Source: Pseudomonadota bacterium (GTDB lineage: Bacteria > Pseudomonadota > Gammaproteobacteria > Steroidobacterales > Steroidobacteraceae). Taken from it: a stretch of DNA of 6,562 nt. Shown piece after piece: positions 1 through 6,145 of this stretch. A program made the position numbers and the translations under genes. The notes under the pieces are model-generated. The model had not been told where the DNA came from. It searched no databases and worked only from the letters and a program-made list of their open reading frames with translations. Position 1 is the stretch's first letter. Each line of letters starts with the position of its first letter. The stretch covers positions 1 through 6,562 of the forward strand of contig JAEZCN010000130.1 of the NCBI GenBank assembly GCA_023433515.1, written 5' to 3'.

Positions 1-744
1 ATCGGCGCGGAGATCTTCCACACGCTCAAGGGCATCCTGAAGAGCCGCAAGCTCACCACGGCGGTGGGCGACGAGGGCGGCTTCGCGCCCAACCTGTCGT
101 CGAACGAGGCGGGCATCAAGATCATCATCCAGGCCATCGAGAAGGCGGGCTACAAGCTCGGCAAGCAGGTCTATCTCGGCATGGACGTCGCGAGCTCGGA
201 GTTCTACAAGAAGGGCAAGTACGACATGCACGGCGAAGGCCGCGTGTTCACCTCGCCCAACTACGTGAAGTACCTCGCCAAACTCGCGGCGAAGTACCCG
301 ATCGTCAGCATCGAAGACGGCATGGCCGAGCAGGACTGGGACGGCTGGAAGAACCTCACCGACACGCTCGGCAAGAAGGTGCAGCTCGTGGGCGACGACC
401 TGTTCGTGACGAACACGAAGATCCTCCAGGAAGGCATCGACAAGGGCATCGCGAACTCGATCCTCATCAAGGTGAACCAGATCGGCACGCTGACCGAGAC
501 GCTGGCGGCCATCGAGATGGCCGCCAAGGCGGGTTACTCGTCCATCGTGTCGCACCGCTCGGGCGAAACCGAGGATTCGACGATCGCGGATATTGCTGTC
601 GCAACCAGCGCGAGCCAGATCAAGACGGGATCGATGTCGCGCTCGGATCGCATCGCGAAGTACAACCAGCTCCTGCGCATCGAAGGCGAGCTCGGGGGCA
701 AGGTGCGTTACGCGGGCAAGGATGCCTTTCCAGTCAAGATCTGA
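1..744 (+). CDS. eno: Enolase (phosphopyruvate hydratase), C-terminal part, 5' end outside the window
   Basis: Enolase interconverts 2-phosphoglycerate and phosphoenolpyruvate in cytoplasmic glycolysis and gluconeogenesis. The reading frame is open from base 1, so the gene starts upstream; 247 codons are visible of about 430 usual for the family. The whole C-terminal TIM-barrel signature is present (visible-codon numbering): the catalytic acid in GDEGGFAPN (E25), Mg2+ ligands D62 (GMDVASSEF), E105 (SIEDGM) and D132 (VGDDLFVTN), catalytic lysine K157 (ILIKVNQ), the phosphate-binding SHRSGETED loop (H185-S187) and K208 (QIKTGS). It ends in the family-typical RSDRIAKYNQLLRIE followed by a short variable tail, FPVKI. 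The GTG at 64 is only an internal codon. All catalytic positions are intact, so the enzyme should be functional. The next gene starts 26 bases after the stop, which suggests co-transcription. Confidence 0.98.
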   Translation: MGAEIFHTLKGILKSRKLTTAVGDEGGFAPNLSSNEAGIKIIIQAIEKAGYKLGKQVYLGMDVASSEFYKKGKYDMHGEGRVFTSPNYVKYLAKLAAKYPIVSIEDGMAEQDWDGWKNLTDTLGKKVQLVGDDLFVTNTKILQEGIDKGIANSILIKVNQIGTLTETLAAIEMAAKAGYSSIVSHRSGETEDSTIADIAVATSASQIKTGSMSRSDRIAKYNQLLRIEGELGGKVRYAGKDAFPVKI

Positions 745-757
745 CGGCGTTCATTCG

Positions 758-766
758 AAGGGGAGG
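758..766 (+). promoter_or_regulatory. Ribosome binding site for the 771 gene
   Basis: The purine run AAGGGGAGG ends four bases before the ATG at 771. It fixes that start within the short gap after enolase. No promoter or terminator is recognisable in this 26-base gap, consistent with read-through from eno. Confidence 0.6.
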
Positions 767-770
767 GAAC

Positions 771-1004
771 ATGCCGAATCTGTATGACAAGAACTCGGGC
801 GCGCTCCTGGGCGCCATCAGCGAGGAAGACGTGCAGTGCCTGGTCGACGTACTCGAGGAGGAGGACTCCAAGGACGTCGACTACTTCGTCAATCTCGATA
901 CGGTGGACATTCTCGAAGACAACGGGGCATCGCTCGATCTCGTGCAGATGCTGCGCAAGGCCATCGGCGCGGCCGAAGGCATCGACGTCCGCTGGGGAAA
1001 CTAG
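771..1004 (+). CDS. Small acidic conserved hypothetical protein (77 aa)
   Basis: This 77-residue protein has no assigned function that I can support. It is strongly acidic: 18 Asp/Glu against 5 Lys/Arg, with a cluster EEEDSKDVDYF at residues 29-39. It starts MPNLYDKNSGALLGAISEEDV and ends GIDVRW, a pattern I recall from small proteobacterial proteins that databases sometimes label galactosyldiacylglycerol synthase. That label is implausible for a protein this short with no glycosyltransferase motif. There is no signal peptide or membrane segment, so it is probably cytosolic, perhaps a small helical domain (alternating LVDVLEEE, VDILEDNGASLDLVQMLRKAIG). A good ribosome binding site precedes the ATG, and its position just after eno suggests the two share a transcript. 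Coding status is well supported by codon use and the start signal; function is unknown. Confidence 0.85.
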   Translation: MPNLYDKNSGALLGAISEEDVQCLVDVLEEEDSKDVDYFVNLDTVDILEDNGASLDLVQMLRKAIGAAEGIDVRWGN

Positions 1005-1023
1005 CGCGACGCGTTACGCGCGC

Positions 1024-1116
1024 ATGACGCCGCACACGGAGTTTCGCCTGCTCGGGGCCGACGAAGAGTCGGTCCTCGAGCCGGTGGGCCCGGGTGTCGT
1101 CTCGTTCCGGCCGTGA
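1024..1116 (+). CDS. Doubtful 30-codon ORF overlapping the next gene's start
   Basis: An ATG at 1024 opens a frame of 30 codons (MTPHTEFRLLGADEESVLEPVG...) whose TGA (1114-1116) overlaps the GTG start at 1113 of the next gene. That arrangement is typical of translational coupling. No Shine-Dalgarno sequence precedes the ATG: the nearest purine run lies over 20 bases upstream, inside the previous gene. I recognise no family. It could be a leader that feeds ribosomes to the 1113 gene, the residue of a decayed gene, or chance; chance is a serious possibility in high-GC DNA. Confidence 0.2.
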   Translation: MTPHTEFRLLGADEESVLEPVGPGVVSFRP

Positions 1117-1661
1117 AACACGCGGCGCCCGCAAAGCTGCCCGACCACGCATTGCTAGCGCGGTATCGCGGCACCGGCGCGTACACGGATTGCTTCACGA
1201 TCACGATCGCGAAAGACGTCTCGCAGGCGGAATACGTCGAAGCGTTCTATACGACCGCCGTCTTCAGACTCGAGCGGTTCATTCTGCGATGGCTGGCCGG
1301 AAGGCCGTCGACCGATGCCGAGGCCAAACTACTGGCGGACGGGAAGATCCAGGGCTTCGCGGCGTGGACAGTCGAAGATCGCGCTCCGGAGCAACTCCTG
1401 TTGCGCGATGACCTCGGACGCACGTGCTCGTGGCTCATGTCCGGACGGACCGGCGAGGGCGGGGCGACGCAGCTCTTTTTCGGTTCCGCGGTGCTGCGGC
1501 CCGCCGGCTTTCCATTCAATGTGCTGCTGGGCTTTCACAAGCTCTATTCCCGGATGCTGCTGAGGGCGGCGGCCCGCCGCCTCGGGCGAAAGGTCCGTTC
1601 CGGGACGGGTCGGGGGCAAGGTTTTCAGTGTCACGGAAGCGGGACTCGCGACAGCGGATGA
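1113..1661 (+). CDS. Uncharacterised protein (182 aa), possibly DUF2867/SRPBCC-like
   Basis: I cannot assign a function. The body looks like a real globular domain of about 157 residues: LLARYRGTGAYTDCFTI (14-30), VSQAEYVEAFYTTAVFRLERFILRWLAGRPS (36-66), GFAAWTVEDRAPEQLLLRDDLGRTCSWLM (81-109), LFFGSAVLRP (121-130) and NVLLGFHKLYSRMLLRAAARRLG (136-158). The order of an amphipathic N-terminal helix, then beta strands ending in FGSAV, then a C-terminal helix, is reminiscent of DUF2867/SRPBCC-type proteins. That resemblance is from memory and weak. There is no signal peptide. The GTG start is chosen because there is no upstream in-frame ATG and it overlaps the previous short frame by four bases, but no Shine-Dalgarno sequence is visible. 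After residue 158 the sequence becomes Gly/Arg/Ser-rich and does not look like a folded domain. The ancestral stop may have been lost there. Confidence 0.65.
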   Translation: MKHAAPAKLPDHALLARYRGTGAYTDCFTITIAKDVSQAEYVEAFYTTAVFRLERFILRWLAGRPSTDAEAKLLADGKIQGFAAWTVEDRAPEQLLLRDDLGRTCSWLMSGRTGEGGATQLFFGSAVLRPAGFPFNVLLGFHKLYSRMLLRAAARRLGRKVRSGTGRGQGFQCHGSGTRDSG

Positions 1662-1677
1662 ATACGAAAGACGCGCC

Positions 1678-1707
1678 TTGCAACCGGTAGTGAGGCTTGG
1701 GTATTCG
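1678..1707 (+). promoter_or_regulatory. Possible promoter for the RDD-VOC pair
   Basis: TTGCAA (1678-1683) and TATTCG (1702-1707) are separated by 18 bases. They match the sigma-70 hexamers at 4/6 and 3/6 positions. The site lies in the 73-base gap before the RDD gene, at a sensible distance from its ATG at 1735. The match is weak and may be chance. Confidence 0.25.
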
Positions 1708-1734
1708 TGGACGCGCGGTCTCTGGGGAGAAACC

Positions 1735-2349
1735 ATGGCGGAACATAACCCTTATGCGGTGCCGAGGGCGCCCCTCGCGGATGAATCGCCACCCGGCAAC
1801 GTGTTCGCGGAAGGATCCGAAGTCGAATACGGTGGCTTCTGGCGGCGCGTCGGGGCACAAATCCTGGACGCGCTGATCCTCGCGCCGCTCGGACTGATGG
1901 CGTATTTCGGCATGCAGTTTTCACCGAAGTTTTACGCGTACTACGTCATCCCCGGAATCGTCGTCGGCTTGTTCTACAGCGTCTACCTCGTGAAGCGATT
2001 TGGCGGGACACCCGGCAAGCGGATACTCGACATGCGCATCGTCATGTTGGACGGATCGCCGATCACCGGCTCCGCTGCCTTCTGGCGTTATTCGGTGTGG
2101 CTGGCTGTGTCGACCATTCCGGTGGCTGGCGCGGCGATCGCGTCGCTCAACATCCCGCTGGAAGGATACGAATCGTCGGGATTCCTCGAAAGAGCGCAGT
2201 TGCTCGATGCGAACACGCCGGGTTGGGCGAAGATCGGGACGAAAGCGATGTACGGCTGGGCCATCGTTGCCGCCATCGTGATGCTCAGCAACCAGCGGCG
2301 GCGGGCCACGCACGATTTCATCGCGAGGACTCTCGTCGTCAGGGACTGA
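1735..2349 (+). CDS. RDD-family integral membrane protein
   Basis: This 204-residue inner-membrane protein belongs to the RDD family, whose functions are mostly undefined; some members have been linked to ion or solute transport. The ATG at 1735 is preferred because GGGGAGA (1724-1730) sits just upstream; an in-frame TTG at 1678 would add 19 non-hydrophobic residues. The N-terminus carries NPYAVPRAPL (5-14), common at the start of such proteins. Family motifs are GFWRRVGAQILDALIL (34-49, the Arg...Asp signature with R37/R38 and D45), GGTPGKRILDMRIV (90-103) and RRRATHDFIARTLVV (188-202). Hydrophobic segments lie near 43-61, 70-86, 118-138 and 171-185. A roughly 30-residue polar stretch (139-169) separates the last two. 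Seven bases separate it from the VOC gene, so the two probably form an operon. Family assignment is firm; the substrate is unknown. Confidence 0.92.
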   Translation: MAEHNPYAVPRAPLADESPPGNVFAEGSEVEYGGFWRRVGAQILDALILAPLGLMAYFGMQFSPKFYAYYVIPGIVVGLFYSVYLVKRFGGTPGKRILDMRIVMLDGSPITGSAAFWRYSVWLAVSTIPVAGAAIASLNIPLEGYESSGFLERAQLLDANTPGWAKIGTKAMYGWAIVAAIVMLSNQRRRATHDFIARTLVVRD

Positions 2350-2356
2350 AGGCGCC

Positions 2357-2800
2357 ATGAACAAAAGCATGTTCGCGTACGTCTGCCTCGGCTCGAACGA
2401 TCTCGAGCGTTCGGCGCAGTTCTACGACGCGGTGCTCGGCGTGCTCGGCTACGCCCGCTGCGACACGGCGGGGGAAAGCGAGTCGAGCTGGACAGGCTGG
2501 ATCGGCTGGGGTTTGTACGAGGAACTTGGCGCCGTGCAGGACGCACTCTGGATCTGCAAACCGTACAACGGACAACCCGCGAGCGTGGGCAACGGCAGCA
2601 TGGTCGCGTTGTGGGCGAAGAGCTGGCGCGAGGTCGATGCCTTCCATGCCGCCGCACTCACGCACGGTGGAACTTCGGAGGGAGCGCCCGGTCTGCGACT
2701 GCTGTACAACCCCGACTTCTACGCGGCCTACGTGCGCGATCCCGATGGCAACAAGCTCGCCGTGGTCTGCCGGGGTTTCACCTCCGCGGAAGGCCAGTGA
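2357..2800 (+). CDS. VOC-superfamily (glyoxalase/dioxygenase fold) protein
   Basis: This 147-residue cytosolic protein has the paired beta-alpha-beta-beta-beta modules of the vicinal oxygen chelate superfamily. The first module is YVCLGSNDLERSAQFYDAVLGVLGY (8-32). The second is REVDAFHAAALTHGGTSEGAPGLR (91-114) followed by FYAAYVRDPDGNKLAVVC (121-138). The GNGSMVALWA stretch (79-88) and the EGAPGLR...YAAYVRDPDGNK ending are typical of a common single-domain proteobacterial subgroup with no known substrate. Aligned on DLERS and DPDGNK to E. coli glyoxalase I, the first ligand His is Tyr8 and the last ligand Glu is Ala135. Classical metal-dependent glyoxalase activity is therefore doubtful. It lies seven bases after the RDD gene, with GAAGGCG at the junction as a modest ribosome binding site. 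Fold assignment is firm, substrate unknown. Confidence 0.92.
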   Translation: MNKSMFAYVCLGSNDLERSAQFYDAVLGVLGYARCDTAGESESSWTGWIGWGLYEELGAVQDALWICKPYNGQPASVGNGSMVALWAKSWREVDAFHAAALTHGGTSEGAPGLRLLYNPDFYAAYVRDPDGNKLAVVCRGFTSAEGQ

Positions 2801-2844
2801 GCCGTGCACTGTTCGGCTCGTCCCGCACTCGTTTCACCGTAAAC

Positions 2845-2880
2845 AGCCGCACGGTTCGCCGCTGCGGCTAGCATTCTTCG
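2845..2880 (+). terminator. Stable UUCG-loop hairpin, possible terminator of the RDD-VOC unit
   Basis: AGCCGCACGG (2845-2854) pairs with CCG (2859-2861) and TGCGGCT (2863-2869) around a TTCG loop (2855-2858), giving a ten-pair stem with one bulged C at 2862. The following bases, AGCATTCTTCG, are only moderately T-rich. It could terminate the upstream two-gene unit or be an untranslated-leader structure of the peptidase gene. It begins 44 bases after the VOC stop and ends 45 bases before the peptidase ATG. Confidence 0.5.
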
Positions 2881-2904
2881 TCCATCAAGGATTCGACAGT
2901 CGAT

Positions 2905-2909
2905 GAGGA
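2905..2909 (+). promoter_or_regulatory. Ribosome binding site deciding the peptidase start at 2915
   Basis: GAGGA ends five bases before the ATG at 2915. The alternative ATG at 2903 overlaps this site and has only AAGGA eleven bases upstream. The 2915 start also gives a cleaner signal peptide (MKFLRS then a hydrophobic run), so it is preferred. Confidence 0.6.
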
Positions 2910-2914
2910 TACCT

Positions 2915-5680
2915 ATGAAGTTCCTGCGTTCCGCCGTACTGCTGCTGTTCACCGCCACCGCCATGCAAGCGTCGATGGCGGCCGCGCCGCCGAAGGTGGC
3001 GCCGCTGCCCGCGGTGGATATCCCCTACCAGAAGTTCGTACTCGACAACGGGCTCACGCTCATTGTCCACGAGGACCACAAGGCGCCGGTCGTGGCGGTG
3101 AACATCTGGTATCACGTCGGCAGCAAGGACGAACGGCCCGGTCGCACGGGTTTTGCCCACCTGTTCGAGCACCTGATGTTCAACGGGTCCGAGAATTACC
3201 GCGACGACTGGTTCCGGATCATGGAATCCGCGGGCGCGACCAAGCTCAACGGCACGACCTGGCTCGACCGAACTAACTACTTCCAGAACATGCCCACCTC
3301 GGCGTTCGACATGACGCTGTGGATGGAATCGGACCGCATGGGTCACCTGCTCGGCGCCATCGACCAGAAGGTGCTCGACGAGCAACGCGGCGTGGTGCAG
3401 AACGAGAAGCGCCAGGGCCAGAACCGCCCGTACGGCAAGGTGGGCGAGATCATCGCGCAGAGCACGTACCCGGCCGGCCATCCGTATTCGTGGGAAACCA
3501 TCGGCTCGATGGAAGACCTCAACGCGGCGTCGGTCGAGGACGTGAAGGAATGGTTCCGCACGTATTACGGGGCGGCCAATGCCGTGCTCGTGATCGCCGG
3601 CGACGTCACGGCCGCCGAGGCGAAGGCCAAGGTCGAAAAATACTTCGGCGACATTCCCTCTGGTCCCGTGATCAAGCGCCAGACGGACTGGATCGCGAAG
3701 ATGTCCGGTGAGCGTCGCGCGATGCTGCAGGACAACGTTCCGCAGGCACGCATCTACAAGGTGTGGAACATTCCCGGCTATCGGCAGCACGACAACACGC
3801 TGCTCGACATCTCGGCCGACATCCTCGCGAACGGCAAGAACAGCCGGCTCTACAAGCGCCTGGTGTACACGGATCGGACCGCGACCTCGGTGGGCGCATT
3901 CCTGGGTCCGTTCGAGATCGGTTCGCAAGTGCAGATCGTCGCGACGGTGAAACCGGGCGTCGACCCGGCCGTCGTCGAGAAGGCGATGGATGAAGAAGTC
4001 GCGCGGTTTCTCGCCACGGGCCCGACGCCGGCTGAGCTCGATCGCGTGCGCACGACCAACTACGCGAACTTCGCGCGCGGCATCGAGCGCATCGACGGCT
4101 TCGGCGGCAAGTCCGCGATCCTCGCCGAGAGCCAGGTGTACGGCGGCTCGCCGGATTTCTACAAGACGCGCCTGGACTGGGTGGCGAAGGCGAACCCGGC
4201 GCAGGTGCAGGGCGCGGCGAAGCGCTGGCTGTCGGACGGCGTGTTCGTGCTCAACGTCGATCCGACGCCGACCTACACGACGGTCGCCTCGACGGTCGAT
4301 CGCAGCAAGCCGCCGGACACCGGCACGCCGCCGTCGCTCAAACTACCGGCGCCGGTGCGCACCAAGCTCTCGAACGGACTCGAGGTCGTGCTGGTCGAGC
4401 GCCACAACGCGCCGGTGGTCGACTTCACGCTGATCACCGACGTCGGATTCGCGGCGGACAACCAGGCGAAGCCGGGCACCGCGCGGCTTGCGATGCTGAT
4501 GCTGCAGGAAGGCACGAAGAGCCTGAGCTCGCTCGAAATCGCCGAGCGCGCGGAATCGCTCGGCGCGGCGATCGGCATGGGCTCGTCCCTAGATCGCTCT
4601 TACCTCGGCATGAACGCGTTGTCGGGACGGTTGGGCGAATCGCTCGACCTGTACGCCGACGTGTTGCTCAATCCCACCTTCCCGGACAAGGAACTCGAGC
4701 GACTGCGCGGCCAGACGCTGGCGCAGATCCAGCAGGAGAAGGCGCAGCCGCAGGGCATCATCAATCGCCTCGCGCCGAAGCTCTTGTTCGGCGAAGGTCA
4801 TCCGTACGCGAACCCCGCTTCGGGACTCGGAACGGAAGAGGTCGTCGCGAACCTCAAGGGCGCGGAGCTCGCCGCGTTCTACAAGCAGTGGGTGCGGCCC
4901 GACAATTCGATGCTGCTCGTGGTCGGCGACACCACGTTCGACGCGGTCAAGCCGTTGCTCGAGCAGCGTTTCGGCGGCTGGCGCGCGACGTCCGGCGAAA
5001 AGCCGGCCAAGAACATCGCGACGGTGGCATTGCCCGAGAAGCCGCGCGTGTTCCTGATCGATCGCCCCGGCGCGGAGCAGTCGCAGATCGTTGCCATCAC
5101 CGTGGGTCCGACGCGCGCCGATCCGGATCACATCCGCTTCGTGGCGCTCGACGCGATGCTCGGCGGCAATTTCACGTCGCGACTCAACCTGAACCTGCGC
5201 GAGGACAAGCGCTGGTCGTATGGCGCGGGTTCGCGCATGACCGGGGCCGTGGGGCAGGGCACGTTCCGCGCGGGCGGCGGCGTGCAGACCGACAAGACCG
5301 CGGAGTCGATGGTCGAGATTCGCAAGGAGCTGCGCGAGATCCTGACGACTCGCAAGCCCGACGAGGCCGAGCTCAAGTTCGCGAAGGACAGCATCGCGAT
5401 CGCGCTGCCCGGCAACAACGAGACCTCGGACGACATCGCGAACTCTTACGGCGAGATCCTCACGTACGGGTTGAAGGACGATTACTGGAACACCTTCGTC
5501 GGCGATCTCACGGCGCTGACGCCGGCGGACGTCAACGCGTCCGCGAGCAAGCTCGTGAAGCCGGATGCGCTGACCTGGGTCGTGGTCGGCGATCTGTCGA
5601 AGATCGAGAAGCCCGTGCGCGCGCTGAATTTCGGCGAGGTCACGGTTCTCGATGCGGACGGCAAGGTCGTTTCGAAGTAG
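2915..5680 (+). CDS. Exported M16-family (insulinase/pitrilysin-like) zinc metallopeptidase with two M16 units
   Basis: This 921-residue protein is a probable periplasmic zinc peptidase that degrades peptides inside a clamshell chamber, as known for M16. An N-terminal signal peptide (MKFLRSAVLLLFTATAMQASMAAA, cleavage near residue 22-24, no lipobox Cys) points to Sec export. The first unit has the inverted zinc motif HLFEH (H82, E85, H86) and the downstream ligand E164 in QRGVVQNEKRQ, 78 residues after H86 and in the family's usual range. Its second half carries the usual NSRLYKRL. The second unit begins near LPAPVRTKLSNGLEVVLVE (about 477-496). It lacks HxxEH (TARLAMLMLQEGT instead) but keeps the substrate-binding Arg/Tyr in REDKRWSYGAGS (R766, Y769). 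So one catalytic and one inactive unit are fused in one chain, as in pitrilysin and insulysin. The gene appears monocistronic, with a hairpin before it and a terminator after it. Confidence 0.96.
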   Translation: MKFLRSAVLLLFTATAMQASMAAAPPKVAPLPAVDIPYQKFVLDNGLTLIVHEDHKAPVVAVNIWYHVGSKDERPGRTGFAHLFEHLMFNGSENYRDDWFRIMESAGATKLNGTTWLDRTNYFQNMPTSAFDMTLWMESDRMGHLLGAIDQKVLDEQRGVVQNEKRQGQNRPYGKVGEIIAQSTYPAGHPYSWETIGSMEDLNAASVEDVKEWFRTYYGAANAVLVIAGDVTAAEAKAKVEKYFGDIPSGPVIKRQTDWIAKMSGERRAMLQDNVPQARIYKVWNIPGYRQHDNTLLDISADILANGKNSRLYKRLVYTDRTATSVGAFLGPFEIGSQVQIVATVKPGVDPAVVEKAMDEEVARFLATGPTPAELDRVRTTNYANFARGIERIDGFGGKSAILAESQVYGGSPDFYKTRLDWVAKANPAQVQGAAKRWLSDGVFVLNVDPTPTYTTVASTVDRSKPPDTGTPPSLKLPAPVRTKLSNGLEVVLVERHNAPVVDFTLITDVGFAADNQAKPGTARLAMLMLQEGTKSLSSLEIAERAESLGAAIGMGSSLDRSYLGMNALSGRLGESLDLYADVLLNPTFPDKELERLRGQTLAQIQQEKAQPQGIINRLAPKLLFGEGHPYANPASGLGTEEVVANLKGAELAAFYKQWVRPDNSMLLVVGDTTFDAVKPLLEQRFGGWRATSGEKPAKNIATVALPEKPRVFLIDRPGAEQSQIVAITVGPTRADPDHIRFVALDAMLGGNFTSRLNLNLREDKRWSYGAGSRMTGAVGQGTFRAGGGVQTDKTAESMVEIRKELREILTTRKPDEAELKFAKDSIAIALPGNNETSDDIANSYGEILTYGLKDDYWNTFVGDLTALTPADVNASASKLVKPDALTWVVVGDLSKIEKPVRALNFGEVTVLDADGKVVSK

Positions 5681-5696
5681 TCAGACCGATCGGAGA

Positions 5697-5732
5697 GGGC
5701 CGGGGGCCGGAAGGTCCCGGCCCTTTTCGTTT
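5697..5732 (+). terminator. Rho-independent terminator after the M16 peptidase
   Basis: GGGCCGGG (5697-5704) and CCCGGCCC (5716-5723) form a perfect eight-pair GC stem, extendable by A5696-T5724, around an 11-base loop. TTTTCGTTT (5724-5732) follows directly. It starts 16 bases after the peptidase stop codon. The + orientation is shown by the downstream T tract. Confidence 0.92.
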
Positions 5733-5807
5733 GCGCGTTTCTCTCGCAATGCGCCATGAATGACGCTCTCCGCGCGTGGCTCTCGCGCGCTACGGTGGCG
5801 TTTTCAC

Positions 5808-5815
5808 AAGGAGGT
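5808..5815 (+). promoter_or_regulatory. Perfect Shine-Dalgarno sequence for the 5820 peptide gene
   Basis: AAGGAGGT is fully complementary to the 16S rRNA anti-Shine-Dalgarno end and lies four bases before the ATG at 5820. It is the strongest ribosome binding site in the window. It rules out the in-frame upstream ATG at 5760 as the likely start. Confidence 0.85.
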
Positions 5816-5819
5816 CGAA

Positions 5820-6122
5820 ATGAAAACGAATGGAATCGTCGCGCTGGCGGATTTCGAGATCGATCGGGTGGCCGGTGGCAAGAGCGTGGTGGATCGTTTC
5901 TGGGATTCGCTCATGCGCTGGATGGACGGGCTGGGCGGCCCTCCGACGGGAATCTCCATGCCGTCCCGCGACTATGCGCAGCTATGCGAGTGGTTCGTGC
6001 CTTACCAGGAATCGGTCAGCATCTCCGAAACCGGCAGTCTCTCCGCCGGCACGCTGAGCATCCGCCTGACGGGCGCCGATGGGACGTACACGTTCGTCAA
6101 CGTGACGGGCATCTCGGGCTGA
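5820..6122 (+). CDS. Double-glycine-leader secreted peptide, bacteriocin-like candidate (100 aa)
   Basis: The first 20 residues, ending FEIDRVAGG, fit the double-glycine leader consensus (E-L/I-x-x-V/I-x-G-G: E13, I14, V17, G19, G20, with L9 upstream). In known systems such leaders are cut after GG by the C39 peptidase domain of an ABC exporter. Cleavage here would release an 80-residue product starting KSVVDRFWDSLMRWMDGLGG. Residues 21-38 can form an amphipathic helix (V24, F27/W28, L31, M35, L38 on one face). The rest is rich in Ser, Thr and Gly with short beta-like segments (SVSISETGSLSAGTLSIRL, TYTFVNVTGIS). There is one Cys (C56), so no internal disulphide is possible. The start at 5820 follows a perfect Shine-Dalgarno sequence. 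The gene stands alone between two terminators, with no transporter, immunity or modification gene visible here. It could be a bacteriocin, a RiPP precursor or another small exported protein. The leader is a strong match; function is inference. Confidence 0.8.
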   Translation: MKTNGIVALADFEIDRVAGGKSVVDRFWDSLMRWMDGLGGPPTGISMPSRDYAQLCEWFVPYQESVSISETGSLSAGTLSIRLTGADGTYTFVNVTGISG

Positions 6123-6145
6123 GCATCCGGGTCGATAGTTTGGCG

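Noticed and set aside
1003..1023. GCGCG/CGCGC dyad just after the 77-residue gene as a terminator
   Set aside because: The pairing is short and imperfect and no T tract follows it.
1678..1734. TTG at 1678 as the RDD protein start
   Set aside because: The ATG at 1735 has GGGGAGA just upstream and begins directly with the typical NPY-containing N-terminus; the extra 19 residues have no family support.
2885..3928. A 347-codon open frame on the minus strand opposite the M16 peptidase
   Set aside because: It lies antisense to the conserved zinc-peptidase unit, has no recognisable domain, and is rich in Arg, His, Val and Leu, as expected from reverse reading of GC-rich codons.
5731..5760. TTGCGC with CATGAA as a promoter for the peptide gene
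   Set aside because: The -10 match is only 3 of 6 and the -35 candidate sits in the terminator's T tract; other weak candidates such as TACGGT (5791-5796) lack a -35 partner.
4888..5763. A 291-codon plus-strand frame within the peptidase gene's 3' half
   Set aside because: It is an out-of-frame shadow of the second M16 unit, made mostly of Arg, Gly, Ala and Asp, and it reads through the terminator after the peptidase.
5760..5819. Upstream ATG at 5760 as the start of the peptide gene
   Set aside because: It would add 20 residues (MTLSARGSRALRWRFHKEVE) in front of the double-glycine leader, including the translated Shine-Dalgarno sequence. The ATG at 5820 is far better placed.
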